Shown here piece by piece: positions 26,541 to 35,946 of a stretch of 64,000 nucleotides of DNA. Every line of letters begins with the position of its first letter. Position 1 is the first letter of the stretch. Source of the stretch: Neotamlana laminarinivorans (GTDB taxonomy: Bacteria > Bacteroidota > Bacteroidia > Flavobacteriales > Flavobacteriaceae). The DNA lies in contig NZ_JAJAPW010000005.1 in the NCBI RefSeq assembly GCF_020523925.1, forward strand, positions 1 through 64,000. The letters are read 5' to 3'. The translations under genes and the position numbers were made by a program. The notes under the pieces are model-generated. The model was not told the DNA's origin. It made no database searches and was given only the letters and a program-made list of their open reading frames with translations.

Positions 26541-27608
26541 ATGGCACACAACATTAAACCAGGAGTTGCTACAGGCGATGAAGTTCAAGAAATATTTAAA
26601 CACGCAAAAGCGAACAATTATGCCTTACCAGCAGTAAATGTTATTGGTTCAGATACTATTAATGGTGTATTAGAAACAGCTAGAGATTTAAATGCTCCAG
26701 TAATTATTCAATTTTCAAATGGTGGCGCTCAATTTAATGCCGGAAAAGGATTAAGCAACGAAGACCAAAAAGCAGCAATAGCAGGTGCAGTAGCTGGAGC
26801 AAAACATGTTCATACACTTTCTGAAGCTTATGGAGTGCCTGTAATTTTACATACAGACCACTGTGCAAAAAAATTATTACCATGGATAGATGGTATGTTA
26901 GATGCTAGTGAAAAACATTTTGAAGCAACTGGAAAACCTTTATTCAGTTCACATATGATTGATCTTTCTGAAGAACCAATTGAGGAAAACATAGAAATAT
27001 GTAAAACCTATTTAGAAAGAATGAGCAAAATGGGAATGACTCTAGAGATAGAATTAGGTATTACTGGAGGAGAAGAAGATGGAGTAGATAACAGTGATGT
27101 AGACGATTCTAAACTATACACACAACCCGAAGAAGTAGCTTACGCTTACGAAGAGTTAAGTAAAGTAAGTCCTCGTTTTACCATTGCAGCAGCTTTTGGT
27201 AATGTACACGGTGTTTACAAACCAGGTAACGTAAAATTAACTCCAAAAATCTTAAAAAATTCTCAAGAATATATTTCTGAAAAATATGGAGTAGGTCATA
27301 ACCACATCGACTTTGTATTCCATGGTGGTTCTGGTTCTTCAGTAGAAGAAATTCGAGAAGGTATTAGCTATGGTGTAATTAAAATGAATATCGATACCGA
27401 TTTACAATATGCATTCATGACTGGTATTCGTGATTACATGGGTGAAAAAGCTGAATATTTAAAAGCACAAATTGGTAACCCTGACGGAGACGATGTGCCA
27501 AATAAAAAATTCTACGATCCACGTGTTTGGTTAAGAGAAGGAGAAAAAACTTTCGTAGCGCGTTTAAAGAAAGCGTTTGAAGATTTAAATAACGTTAATA
27601 CGTTGTAA
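26541..27608 (+). CDS. fbaA: class II fructose-bisphosphate aldolase
   Basis: Zinc-dependent aldolase of glycolysis and gluconeogenesis, 355 residues. Visible motifs are the zinc-binding HTDHCAKK, EIELGITGGEEDGVDN, GNVHGVYKPGNVKL, VFHGGSGSS and the substrate loop MNIDTDLQYAF. An in-frame TTG at 26490 would add 17 residues, but the promoter -7 element lies in that stretch and family members start at MAHNIKPGV. A terminator follows. Confidence 0.96.
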   Translation: MAHNIKPGVATGDEVQEIFKHAKANNYALPAVNVIGSDTINGVLETARDLNAPVIIQFSNGGAQFNAGKGLSNEDQKAAIAGAVAGAKHVHTLSEAYGVPVILHTDHCAKKLLPWIDGMLDASEKHFEATGKPLFSSHMIDLSEEPIEENIEICKTYLERMSKMGMTLEIELGITGGEEDGVDNSDVDDSKLYTQPEEVAYAYEELSKVSPRFTIAAAFGNVHGVYKPGNVKLTPKILKNSQEYISEKYGVGHNHIDFVFHGGSGSSVEEIREGISYGVIKMNIDTDLQYAFMTGIRDYMGEKAEYLKAQIGNPDGDDVPNKKFYDPRVWLREGEKTFVARLKKAFEDLNNVNTL

Positions 27609-27630
27609 GAAATTAAATGTTTTTGATAAA

Positions 27631-27661
27631 AGAGATTCTGTGAAAACAGAATCTTTTTTTG
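27631..27661 (+). terminator. fbaA terminator
   Basis: A 9-bp stem AGATTCTGT/ACAGAATCT with loop GAAA and seven T. Confidence 0.93.
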
Positions 27662-27755
27662 TATAATTTGTTTTCAACCAATTTAATAGGTTAAAATTAC
27701 TAGAGTTTACATTATAAAAAGTACTGTAGTTTTACCTCAAAAGCAAAAAAAGGTT

Positions 27756-27763
27756 TAATTTTG
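27756..27763 (+). promoter_or_regulatory. accD promoter -7 element
   Basis: TAATTTTG matches TAnnTTTG about 87 bases before the accD start. Confidence 0.45.
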
Positions 27764-27849
27764 TCTTCAGGCTTTTTTGTAAAAGCAAACTAACTAACAA
27801 AGTTGAAACTTAATAGATTTTTTATAATCTGTAAAAAAATATAAATCAT

Positions 27850-28707
27850 ATGTCTTGGTTTAAAAGAAAAACAAAAGGAATAACAACAACCACCGAAGAG
27901 AAAAAAGATACACCCAAAGGGCTTTGGTACAAATCACCTACAGGAAAAATTATTGATACCGAAGAGTTAGAAAAAAACTTTTATGTAAGTCCAGAAGATG
28001 GTTATCATGTACGTATTGGTAGTAAAGAGTATTTTGAAATTCTTTTTGATGATAATAAGTTTAAAGAATTAGATGCAAACCTAGAATCTAAAGATCCTTT
28101 AAAGTTTGTTGATACTAAAAAATACCCAGATCGTTTAAAATCTGCTCAAGAAAAAACAAATTTAAAAGATGCAGTTAGAGTAGGTGTAGGTAAATCTAAA
28201 GGAAAAGATTTAGTTGTAGCCTGTATGGACTTTGCCTTTATTGGTGGTTCTATGGGAAGTGTTGTAGGCGAAAAAATAGCACGTGCTGCAGATTATGCTT
28301 TAAAGAAAAAATTACCATTAATGGTAATATCAAAATCTGGTGGAGCTCGCATGATGGAGGCAGCCTTATCTTTAATGCAATTAGCTAAAACATCTGTTAA
28401 GTTAGCACAGTTAGCCGAGGCTAAATTACCATATATTTCGTTGTGTACAGACCCAACAACTGGAGGTACAACAGCATCGTTTGCTATGTTAGGCGATATA
28501 AACATTAGCGAACCCGGAGCTTTAATTGGTTTTGCAGGCCCTCGTGTTGTAAAAGATACAACTGGAAAAGATTTACCAGAAGGTTTTCAATCTGCCGAGT
28601 TTTTATTAGAGCATGGTTTCTTAGACTTTATTACGGTTAGAAAGGAACTTAAAAACAAAGTAAATCATTATATCGATTTAATAATGAATCAGCCTTTAAG
28701 AGCTTAA
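27850..28707 (+). CDS. accD: acetyl-CoA carboxylase carboxyltransferase subunit beta
   Basis: The beta subunit transfers the carboxyl group to acetyl-CoA to give malonyl-CoA for fatty acid synthesis. The 285 residues show the crotonase-like core: [60 protein letters not shown] and [14 protein letters not shown]. The N-terminal zinc ribbon is altered. Where E. coli has two CxxC pairs, this protein reads [10 protein letters not shown] and VSPEDGYH, with no Cys. The fold region is kept but cannot bind zinc through cysteines. accA is not adjacent. Confidence 0.95.
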   Translation: MSWFKRKTKGITTTTEEKKDTPKGLWYKSPTGKIIDTEELEKNFYVSPEDGYHVRIGSKEYFEILFDDNKFKELDANLESKDPLKFVDTKKYPDRLKSAQEKTNLKDAVRVGVGKSKGKDLVVACMDFAFIGGSMGSVVGEKIARAADYALKKKLPLMVISKSGGARMMEAALSLMQLAKTSVKLAQLAEAKLPYISLCTDPTTGGTTASFAMLGDINISEPGALIGFAGPRVVKDTTGKDLPEGFQSAEFLLEHGFLDFITVRKELKNKVNHYIDLIMNQPLRA

Positions 28708-28729
28708 TTCATTTTATAATATTTTAATC

Positions 28730-28757
28730 AAAGCCGCTAAATTTAGCGGTTTTTTTA
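28730..28757 (+). terminator. accD terminator
   Basis: The stem AGCCGCTAAA/TTTAGCGGT with a T-run, about 25 bases after the accD stop. Confidence 0.85.
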
Positions 28758-28840
28758 TTGGCTTTTAGTAACATTTTTTAAAAAGTGCTACCTATAATTA
28801 CAACAGTGTGTTATTGTTTGTTAATTAAAACTATAAAATT

Positions 28841-29107
28841 ATGGGAGGAGAAGGTGCAATGGCAGCAGCCAGTAATTCGTTAAAAAATAATAGAAGATTA
28901 TTATCAAAACGACAAGACAAAAAAGTATTATCTGGAAGTTACGAAGGTGTTAAAATGAAATCTTTTCCAAAATCTACACCAGCATTATTAAACAAAATAA
29001 AACAGCAAACTATTGAGGAAAACAGAGTTTATAAAAGGAAAATTGTTTTTATAACATTATTGCTAATGTTACTATTTAGTTTGTTGGGGTATTATATTTT
29101 TATATAA
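28841..29107 (+). CDS. small single-pass membrane protein, function unknown
   Basis: An 88-residue protein with a basic, Ser/Lys-rich N-terminal half (NNRRLLSKRQDKK) and one C-terminal transmembrane helix (about residues 67-87, IVFITLLLMLLFSLLGYYIF). Similar small proteins are common in Flavobacteriaceae and I recall that some entries are named riboflavin synthase subunit beta; nothing in the sequence supports that. It lies between two terminators, so it is its own unit. Confidence 0.8.
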   Translation: MGGEGAMAAASNSLKNNRRLLSKRQDKKVLSGSYEGVKMKSFPKSTPALLNKIKQQTIEENRVYKRKIVFITLLLMLLFSLLGYYIFI

Positions 29108-29146
29108 AAAAAGACCTTTAAGTATATTTAAATCTTAAAGGTCTTT
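29108..29146. terminator. bidirectional terminator
   Basis: A 13-bp stem AAAGACCTTTAAG/CTTAAAGGTCTTT with A-runs before it, between the small gene (+) and the aminotransferase (-). Confidence 0.8.
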
Positions 29147-29174
29147 GTCTAAAATTATCAGCTTCAGTTAAAAA

Positions 29175-30359
29175 TTAACTTACAGCTTCTTTAATACGTT
29201 TTATAGCTTCAATAATTTGTTCTTGTGAAGCAGCATATGAAATACGAATACAATCTGGGTTACCAAAAGCTTCACCTGTTACTGTAGCAACCAAAGCTTC
29301 TTCTAATAGATATAAAGAAAAATCAGTAGCATTGTTTATGGTTTTTCCACGTAAAGTCTTTCCGAAGTAATGCGAAATGTTAGGGAATACGTAAAAGGCA
29401 CCATCTGGTGTATTGGTATTAAAGCCTTCTACATCATTCAATAAATCTAAAATTAAATCACGACGTACCTTAAACTCGTCAATCATGTATTGCACTTTAC
29501 TTGGCGATTCGTTTAAAGCAGTAATTACTGCACGTTGTGCAATACAGTTGGCCCCACTTGTAATTTGCCCTTGTAATTTATTACAAGCTCTTGCAATTTT
29601 TTCTGGAGCACCAATGTAACCTATTCTCCAACCCGTCATAGCAAAGGCTTTAGAAACGCCATTTACTGTAATAGTGTTGTTATACATATCTTCAAATTGA
29701 GCGATACTGGCATGACCACCTTTGTAGTTTATATGTTCGTAAATTTCATCAGAAACCACATAAATGTTAGGGTGTTTTACTAAAACATCTGCCAAAGCAC
29801 GTAGTTCAGCTTCGCTATATACCGAACCACTAGGGTTACAAGGTGAACTAAACCAAAGCATTTTAGTTTTTGGTGTAATAGCTGCTTCCAGTTGCGCTGC
29901 GGTCATTTTAAAGTCGGTGTCAATAGATGTTTTAACTTCTACAGGAACACCTCCGTTTAATTTTACAATATCAGAATAACTCACCCAGTACGGGCAAGGT
30001 AAAATAACTTCGTCACCTTCGTTAAGCATAACACCTGCAATATTTGCTAAGCATTGTTTTGCACCTGTAGATACAACAATTTGAGCAGGAGCATAAGTTA
30101 AGCCATTATCACGTTTAAATTTAGTTATAATAGCATCTTTTAATTCGCCATAACCATCAACAGGAGTATAAGAGTTGTAATCGTCGTTAATAGCTTGAAT
30201 AGCGGCTTCTTTTATAAAATCTGGCGTGTTAAAGTCTGGTTCGCCTAAGCTTAAACCAATAATGTCTTTGCCTTCGCCTCTTAATTCTCGTGCTTTTGCT
30301 GCCATGGCTAACGTTGCTGAGGTAGCCATGTTTAAAATTCTATCAGATAATAGTTGCAT
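29175..30359 (-). CDS. class I pyridoxal-phosphate aminotransferase (aspartate type)
   Basis: A 394-residue fold-type I aminotransferase, subgroup I-beta. It shows the N-terminal GLSLGEPDFNTPD, STGAKQCLANI, CNPSGS, the DEIYE motif (SDEIYEHINY), the PLP lysine in GVSKAFAMTGWRIGY and the C-terminal IRISYAAS with the substrate Arg. The most likely substrate pair is aspartate/2-oxoglutarate, possibly prephenate. It is 19 bases downstream of the desaturase gene and transcribed with it. The functional link between the two is not clear. Confidence 0.9.
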   Translation of the reverse strand: MQLLSDRILNMATSATLAMAAKARELRGEGKDIIGLSLGEPDFNTPDFIKEAAIQAINDDYNSYTPVDGYGELKDAIITKFKRDNGLTYAPAQIVVSTGAKQCLANIAGVMLNEGDEVILPCPYWVSYSDIVKLNGGVPVEVKTSIDTDFKMTAAQLEAAITPKTKMLWFSSPCNPSGSVYSEAELRALADVLVKHPNIYVVSDEIYEHINYKGGHASIAQFEDMYNNTITVNGVSKAFAMTGWRIGYIGAPEKIARACNKLQGQITSGANCIAQRAVITALNESPSKVQYMIDEFKVRRDLILDLLNDVEGFNTNTPDGAFYVFPNISHYFGKTLRGKTINNATDFSLYLLEEALVATVTGEAFGNPDCIRISYAASQEQIIEAIKRIKEAVS

Positions 30360-30378
30360 TTAAATGTAAATAAGTTGG

Positions 30379-31479
30379 TTAAACGTTTAAAGCTGGTTTA
30401 GCTCCCATTTGTTTTAAAAATTTAAAATGAGAGATAATGGCTTTACGTGTTGTTTTATATTCGTTGTAAGGTAAATTAAATTCTTTAGCAGTTTCTTTTA
30501 CTATTTTTGCGATTTTTGTATAGTGAACATGACTTATGTGCGGGAAAATATGGTGTTCCACTTGGTGGTTTAATCCGCCAGTAAACCAATTAACAATTTT
30601 GTTTTTAGTACTAAAATTAATAGTAGTTTTTAATTGGTGTATTGCCCAAGTATTTTTCATGGTGCCGTTTTCTTCAGGTAAAGGCATTTCGGCTTCTTCC
30701 ATAACGTGTGCTAATTGAAACACAACACTTAAAATTAAACCAGCTGTATAATGCATTAAAAAGAAGCCTAAAAGTACTTTCCACCAAGAAATATCTAAAA
30801 TTAAAAGAGGTAAAACTATCCAAATAGAAACATAAATTATTTTAGAAATAACCAGTTTACTCCAATTCCAAACAGGATTTGGGAATTTACCGTAAGACAG
30901 TTTACGTTTCATATAACGACGCATTTGTTGCCAATCTGTAGTAATTGCCCAGTTTATAGTTAATAAACCATATAATAGAATAGAGTAGTAATGCTGGAAT
31001 CTGTGATACCATTTCCACTCAGAGTGATTTGTAAAACGTAATATGCGGCCAGCATCTAAATCTTCGTCATGGCCATGAATATTAGTATAAGTATGGTGTA
31101 AAACGTTGTGTTGTACTTGCCAGTTATAAACATTTCCTGCAAGTATATAAATGCTACTACCCATTAAACGGTTAACCCATTCTTTATTTGAAAAAGCGCC
31201 GTGGTTACCATCGTGCATTACATTCATACCAACTCCTGCCATACCTACACCCATTACAATAGTTAATAATAACTGTGCCCAACCAGGAATATTTAATGTA
31301 AGTATTAAAAAATAAGGTGCTAAGAAAATAGAGAACATAACTATGGTTTTAACCCATATTTTCCAGTTTCCGGTTTTTTTAACATTGTTTTCTTTAAAGT
31401 AATTGTTAACTCTTTTATTTAATGTTCTGAAGAATTTTGCTGAATCCGTTCTAGAGAACGATAATGTCTGTTTAGTCAT
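30379..31479 (-). CDS. membrane fatty acid desaturase
   Basis: A 366-residue di-iron desaturase with at least four transmembrane helices and the three histidine boxes: HDGNHG, HNVLHHTYTN and HQVEHHIFPHISH. The QxxHH third box is that of acyl-lipid front-end (delta-5/delta-6-like) desaturases. No cytochrome b5 domain is fused. It likely introduces double bonds in membrane lipids, for example for cold adaptation. It is the first gene of a two-gene operon with the aminotransferase. Confidence 0.92.
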   Translation of the reverse strand: MTKQTLSFSRTDSAKFFRTLNKRVNNYFKENNVKKTGNWKIWVKTIVMFSIFLAPYFLILTLNIPGWAQLLLTIVMGVGMAGVGMNVMHDGNHGAFSNKEWVNRLMGSSIYILAGNVYNWQVQHNVLHHTYTNIHGHDEDLDAGRILRFTNHSEWKWYHRFQHYYSILLYGLLTINWAITTDWQQMRRYMKRKLSYGKFPNPVWNWSKLVISKIIYVSIWIVLPLLILDISWWKVLLGFFLMHYTAGLILSVVFQLAHVMEEAEMPLPEENGTMKNTWAIHQLKTTINFSTKNKIVNWFTGGLNHQVEHHIFPHISHVHYTKIAKIVKETAKEFNLPYNEYKTTRKAIISHFKFLKQMGAKPALNV

Positions 31480-31595
31480 GATAAAAATTTTATATAGTAT
31501 TCAAATTAGGTCGAATTACCATATTCGGTGCAAATATAGTTATAAACGAACTGAACTAATAACGTTTTTTAGTAAAATAATGTATTTAAAAAGTA

Positions 31596-31603
31596 TATTT
31601 TTG
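31596..31603 (+). promoter_or_regulatory. rsmG promoter -7 element
   Basis: TATTTTTG matches TAnnTTTG, 17 bases before the rsmG ATG. Confidence 0.5.
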
Positions 31604-31620
31604 TTGAAAATTTAACAGAA

Positions 31621-32250
31621 ATGGAACTCATTTTAAAGTACTTTCCAGATTTAACCGAGACTCAAATTAATCAGTTTAAACAATTAGAAAATCTTTATCA
31701 AGACTGGAATTTAAAAATTAATGTAGTATCTAGAAAAGATATAGACGAGTTGTATTTACGCCACGTTTTACACTCGTTAGGTATTGCAAAAGTAATGGAA
31801 TTTAAAGATGGAAGTAAAATTATGGATGTTGGTACCGGAGGAGGGTTCCCTGGGGTGCCATTAGCTATTTTATATCCAGAATGTTCGTTTCATTTGGTAG
31901 ATAGTATTGCTAAAAAGCTTAAAGTAGTAAATGAGGTTGTTCAGGGCTTAGGTTTAACCAATGTTAAAACTACACACACTCGTGTTGAAGAAATTAATGA
32001 TACCTACGATTTTATTGTGAGTAGAGCTGTAGCAGCAATGCCAACTTTTGTACATTGGGTAAAAGGAAAAATAAAAAAAGAACAAAATCACGATTTAAAA
32101 AATGGTATATTATATTTAAAAGGTGGTGATTTAAGTGAAGAACTTAAAACGTATAGAACAGCTACTATTTACGATTTACCAGATTTTTTTGAGGAAGTTT
32201 TTTTTGAAACTAAGAAAATAGTACACTTACCATTAAAATACAAAGGCTAA
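31621..32250 (+). CDS. rsmG: 16S rRNA (guanine527-N7)-methyltransferase
   Basis: GidB/RsmG methylates G527 of 16S rRNA. The 209-residue length matches. Motifs: NVVSRKDIDELYLRHVLHSL, the SAM-binding IMDVGTGGGFPGVPLAI, HLVDSIAKKLKVV, and DFIVSRAVAAMPTF. The stop codon directly abuts the stop of the convergent TPR gene, with no intergenic base and no terminator. Confidence 0.96.
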   Translation: MELILKYFPDLTETQINQFKQLENLYQDWNLKINVVSRKDIDELYLRHVLHSLGIAKVMEFKDGSKIMDVGTGGGFPGVPLAILYPECSFHLVDSIAKKLKVVNEVVQGLGLTNVKTTHTRVEEINDTYDFIVSRAVAAMPTFVHWVKGKIKKEQNHDLKNGILYLKGGDLSEELKTYRTATIYDLPDFFEEVFFETKKIVHLPLKYKG

Positions 32251-33207
32251 TTATTGTGCTTTAACAATGGCGTTAATACTGTTATTAAAGTAATGATAAT
32301 AGTTTTGATGCCAAAAAGTATACTTATAATCTTCAATAGTATTTATGGCTTCACCAGGTGCAATTATGCTATTTGCTTTTTTTAGATATACAGACGCTTG
32401 CTCTAAACTACCTAATTTTTGGTAAGCCATGGCTAAGCCTAAATATGTGTCAAAATCCATGGTGTCAAAATCTTTAGCTTTTTTAAAGTCTGAAGCAGCA
32501 TCATCATATAAACCCAAAAATAAATTAACAGCTCCACGGTAAAAATAACTGTAGGCATTGTTTTTGTCGGCGCGTAAAACTATAGATAAATCGTTTTTAG
32601 CTTCTTTTAAGTAATTAAGTTCCATAAAAAATATACCCCGGTTGTAATAAGATTCAATAGATGGTTCAATTAAAATAGCTGTATTGTAGTCTTTTAAAGC
32701 GATCTCATAGTCTTTCAAAGCTTTTCGTGCATGACCTCGTAAAATATAAACTTTAGCAAAGTCTGGAGCTATTTTTAAAATTTTAGAAAAGTCTGTTATC
32801 GCGTTTTCAAATTCACCTAAATCTAATTTAACACACGCTAAACTGTAAAGTGCATCAATAAAATCATCATCAAGAAAATAAGCTTTTGCATAATCGGCTT
32901 TAGCCCCACTAAAATCTTGCAAACTATATTTTGCATTCCCCCTGTTAAAAAATGTATTGGCATCTTGCTTATTAATAATAATTCTAGAATAGTCTGCAAT
33001 AGCCCCCCTGTAATCACCTAAATTATTTTTAGCCAAGCCACGCTGGAAAATAGCATCGTAATATTGTGGCTCTAATTTTATAGCCTCATTTAAAATAGAA
33101 ATGCGTTCTTTTAAATTAGACGTTCTCAACGCTTCGCGATACATTTTCTTAACTTGTCCAAAAGCAAGAAATGGAAATATTGTTAGTAGGAGTAGTAATT
33201 TTTTCAT
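32251..33207 (-). CDS. exported TPR-repeat protein
   Basis: A 318-residue protein with a signal peptide (MKKLLLLLTIFPFLAFGQ) followed by about seven TPR units of 34 residues, for example DAIFQRGLAKNNLGDYRGAIADYSRII and AKVYILRGHARKALKDYEIALKDYNTAI. It is probably a periplasmic scaffold. It is divergent from the DUF2851 gene. Function unknown. Confidence 0.87.
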   Translation of the reverse strand: MKKLLLLLTIFPFLAFGQVKKMYREALRTSNLKERISILNEAIKLEPQYYDAIFQRGLAKNNLGDYRGAIADYSRIIINKQDANTFFNRGNAKYSLQDFSGAKADYAKAYFLDDDFIDALYSLACVKLDLGEFENAITDFSKILKIAPDFAKVYILRGHARKALKDYEIALKDYNTAILIEPSIESYYNRGIFFMELNYLKEAKNDLSIVLRADKNNAYSYFYRGAVNLFLGLYDDAASDFKKAKDFDTMDFDTYLGLAMAYQKLGSLEQASVYLKKANSIIAPGEAINTIEDYKYTFWHQNYYHYFNNSINAIVKAQ

Positions 33208-33275
33208 TAGCTATTCTTGAGCAAAAAATATGCCGTTTTTAAGATAAATATAATATAGTTTTTTAAATTAGAGCT

Positions 33276-34568
33276 ATGCGAGAAGATTTTCTACACTACA
33301 TATGGAAATACAAAAAGTTTATTATAACCGGATTAAAAACTGTTTCTGGGGAAGCAATTACAATTAAAAATGTTGGAGAACATAATTTTAATTCAGGGCC
33401 AGACTTTTTTAATGCACAAATCCAAATTGGAGATCAGCTTTGGGCAGGAAATGTTGAACTTCATGTTAAATCATCAGATTGGTTTTTGCACAATCATGAA
33501 AAGGACGATGCTTATAAAAATGTTATTTTACATGTGGTTTGGGAACACGATACCGAAGTTTTTGCAAAAAATAATTTACCTATAGCTACCTTACAGTTAA
33601 AAGATGTTGTAGACTTTAATTTAATTAATAGTTATAAGAAGTTATTTTTAAATGATAGCAGATGGATTAACTGTGAAAATAGTTTTTCTAGTATTGACGA
33701 TTTTACGTTTAATAACTGGAAAGAACGATTGTATTTTGAAAGAATAGAGCAAAAAACAAGTGTAATTGAAGATTTGCTAAAAACTTCAAAAAACGATTGG
33801 GAAGCCGTTTTATTTAAAATGTTGGTTAAAAACTTTGGATTAAAGGTTAACGGTGAAGCTTTTTTTAGTCTAGCGAATTCCATAGATTTTTCATTGATTA
33901 GAAAATTACAAAATAGTACTAATTTATTAGAAGCATTACTTTTTGGTCAAGCGGGTTTATTGGAAGAAGACATAGAAAATTCATATTATATAAATTTAGT
34001 AAAAGATTATGCTTTTTTAAAAAGTAAGTATACTTTAAGCAATATAAATGTTCTTCCAGTACAATTTTTTAGATTAAGGCCTCCAAATTTTCCAACAATT
34101 CGTTTATCACAAATGGCTAGTCTTTATAACTTGCATGGCAATTTATTTTCAAAAATTATAGAGACGAATGTAATAAATGACTTTTATGAGTTATTAAAAG
34201 TTGAAACATCAAGTTTTTGGAAATCGCATTACACATTTAATAAAGAATCAAAAACGATAAAAAAGTCAGTTTCAAAATCTTTTATCGATTTACTATTAAT
34301 AAATACAATTATTCCTATTAAATTTTGCTATGCTAAGCATAAAGGTATTAACATCAATGAAGATATAGTTTCATTAATATCATCAATTGCATCAGAAAAA
34401 AATAGTATAATTTCTGCATATAATAAATTAAAACCTGTGTCTAAAACAGCTTTAGACTCTCAAGCGTTAATTCATTTAAAAACAAATTATTGTAATACTA
34501 ATTTATGCCTAAAATGTGCCATAGGTAATGCGTTTTTAAATAATAAACTTTTAAACCAAAAAACTTAG
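33276..34568 (+). CDS. DUF2851 family protein
   Basis: A 430-residue soluble protein of the Bacteroidota DUF2851 family. The N-terminal segment has the conserved GPDFFNAQIQIGDQLWAGNVELHVKSSDW and NVILHVVWEHD. A short Cys-rich motif lies near the C-terminus (TNLCLKCAIGNAF), and the middle has RLRPPNFPTIRLSQMASL. The His/Asp/Glu-rich N-terminal core suggests a nuclease-like fold, which is only inference. It opens a unit with the PspC and K+ channel genes (spacing 14 and 6 bases). Confidence 0.85.
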   Translation: MREDFLHYIWKYKKFIITGLKTVSGEAITIKNVGEHNFNSGPDFFNAQIQIGDQLWAGNVELHVKSSDWFLHNHEKDDAYKNVILHVVWEHDTEVFAKNNLPIATLQLKDVVDFNLINSYKKLFLNDSRWINCENSFSSIDDFTFNNWKERLYFERIEQKTSVIEDLLKTSKNDWEAVLFKMLVKNFGLKVNGEAFFSLANSIDFSLIRKLQNSTNLLEALLFGQAGLLEEDIENSYYINLVKDYAFLKSKYTLSNINVLPVQFFRLRPPNFPTIRLSQMASLYNLHGNLFSKIIETNVINDFYELLKVETSSFWKSHYTFNKESKTIKKSVSKSFIDLLLINTIIPIKFCYAKHKGININEDIVSLISSIASEKNSIISAYNKLKPVSKTALDSQALIHLKTNYCNTNLCLKCAIGNAFLNNKLLNQKT

Positions 34569-34582
34569 TGTTAACTTGCAAT

Positions 34583-34810
34583 ATGAATGTATTTTATAAA
34601 CCAGTATATTTTTTTCAAAAGCATGGCTATTACGTATGCCAACGTATTGCCGATAGGTTGGGAATTCGTGCAAAAGTAGTACGAACCACATTCATGTATT
34701 TAACCTTTGTAACAGTAGGTTTTGGTTTCGCTTTATATTTATTTTTAGCCTTTTGGATGAAAATAAAAGACTTAGTATACACCAAACGCTCTTCGGTTTT
34801 CGACTTGTAG
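34583..34810 (+). CDS. PspC-domain membrane protein
   Basis: A 75-residue protein with a PspC domain: KHGYYVCQRIADRLGIRAKVVRTTFMYLTFVTVGFGFALYLFLAFWM, with one transmembrane hairpin. PspC proteins respond to envelope stress in Proteobacteria; the short Bacteroidota versions are of unknown role. A GTG at 34568 overlaps the previous stop and would add five residues; the ATG at 34583 is preferred but not certain. Confidence 0.82.
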   Translation: MNVFYKPVYFFQKHGYYVCQRIADRLGIRAKVVRTTFMYLTFVTVGFGFALYLFLAFWMKIKDLVYTKRSSVFDL

Positions 34811-34816
34811 TTTTAT

Positions 34817-35842
34817 ATGAATCCATTAATAAAATTTTTTAGAACCAAAATATACACCGCCGTTCTTCTGCTAATTGTTCTTTTATTAATTGGTGTTGCA
34901 GGCTATAAAATAATTTCGGGATATACATGGGTTGATGCTCTTTATATGACGGTTATAACCATGACTACCGTTGGTTTTGGCGAGGTAGTTCCGTTAGATA
35001 ATCAAGCTAAAATATTTACAGTTTTTTTAATATTGGCAAGCGTAATTATTGTAGGTTATGCACTATCTATTATCACCGAGTACATAATAAGTAAAAATGA
35101 TGTTGAAGAGTTAAAACATAGAAAAATGCAAAAAAAAATAGATGCTTTTCAAAAACATATTGTAATCTGTGGTTATGGTAGAAATGGAAGGCAAGCAGCA
35201 CAAAAATTAATGGCATATAAACGAGAGTTTGTAGTTATTGAAAAAGATAAAGAAATGGAAGAACGTTTAGAGCTAGACGGGGTTCCATACGTAATAGGTA
35301 ATGCCAATGAAGATGAGATTTTAATACAATCTGGTGTACAGCGTGCATCATGCTTTATCTCCGCATTACCCAACGATGCCGATAACTTATTTGTAGTTTT
35401 ATCGGCAAGACAACTTAACTCTAAAATAAATATTATTAGTAGGGCGTCTCAAGAATCATCTTACGATAAGCTAAAATTTGCTGGGGCCAATAATGTTATT
35501 TTACCAGATAAAATAGGTGGCGACCATATGGCATCGTTAGTTGTTGTTCCTGGCTTAATGGAGTTTATTGATAATTTATCAATAGTTGGTAAGGCAAACA
35601 TAAATATAGAAGAAGTAGCTGTAGAAAAATTATTCAATACAAATAATTCTAACAAAACAATTAAGGATCTAGATTTACGCCGTAAAACAGGTTGTAACAT
35701 AATTGGTTATAAGGATGCTCATGGAGAATATATTGTAAATCCAGAAGCCGATTTAAAAATAGAGCCTAAATCCAAAATAATTGTTTTGGGTCGTCCAGAG
35801 CAAATAAATACATTAAATTCAGAATATAATATAGAACAGTAA
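34817..35842 (+). CDS. two-helix potassium channel with RCK domain
   Basis: A 341-residue MthK/Kch-type channel: transmembrane helix 1 (about 12-32), pore helix and filter MTTVGFGEVVP (TVGFG, K+ selective), helix 2 (about 70-92), then a RCK Rossmann domain (HIVICGYGRNGRQAAQKL) and a TrkA-C domain (about 255-335). Gating by a cytosolic ligand is expected. It ends the DUF2851-PspC unit. Together with trkAH it gives this window two K+ systems. Confidence 0.93.
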   Translation: MNPLIKFFRTKIYTAVLLLIVLLLIGVAGYKIISGYTWVDALYMTVITMTTVGFGEVVPLDNQAKIFTVFLILASVIIVGYALSIITEYIISKNDVEELKHRKMQKKIDAFQKHIVICGYGRNGRQAAQKLMAYKREFVVIEKDKEMEERLELDGVPYVIGNANEDEILIQSGVQRASCFISALPNDADNLFVVLSARQLNSKINIISRASQESSYDKLKFAGANNVILPDKIGGDHMASLVVVPGLMEFIDNLSIVGKANINIEEVAVEKLFNTNNSNKTIKDLDLRRKTGCNIIGYKDAHGEYIVNPEADLKIEPKSKIIVLGRPEQINTLNSEYNIEQ

Positions 35843-35946
35843 AATTACATTTTTAACAACCAATGTTTTAAAATGCCATTTTTTTTTAGCATCTTGCCAG
35901 CAATTACTCATTATTCTCTAAATAAAAACTAACTTATTTCTATATT

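Noticed and set aside
28841-29107. Small protein as riboflavin synthase subunit beta
   Set aside because: No lumazine synthase motifs; it is a basic single-pass membrane protein, so that name would be a carried-over misannotation.
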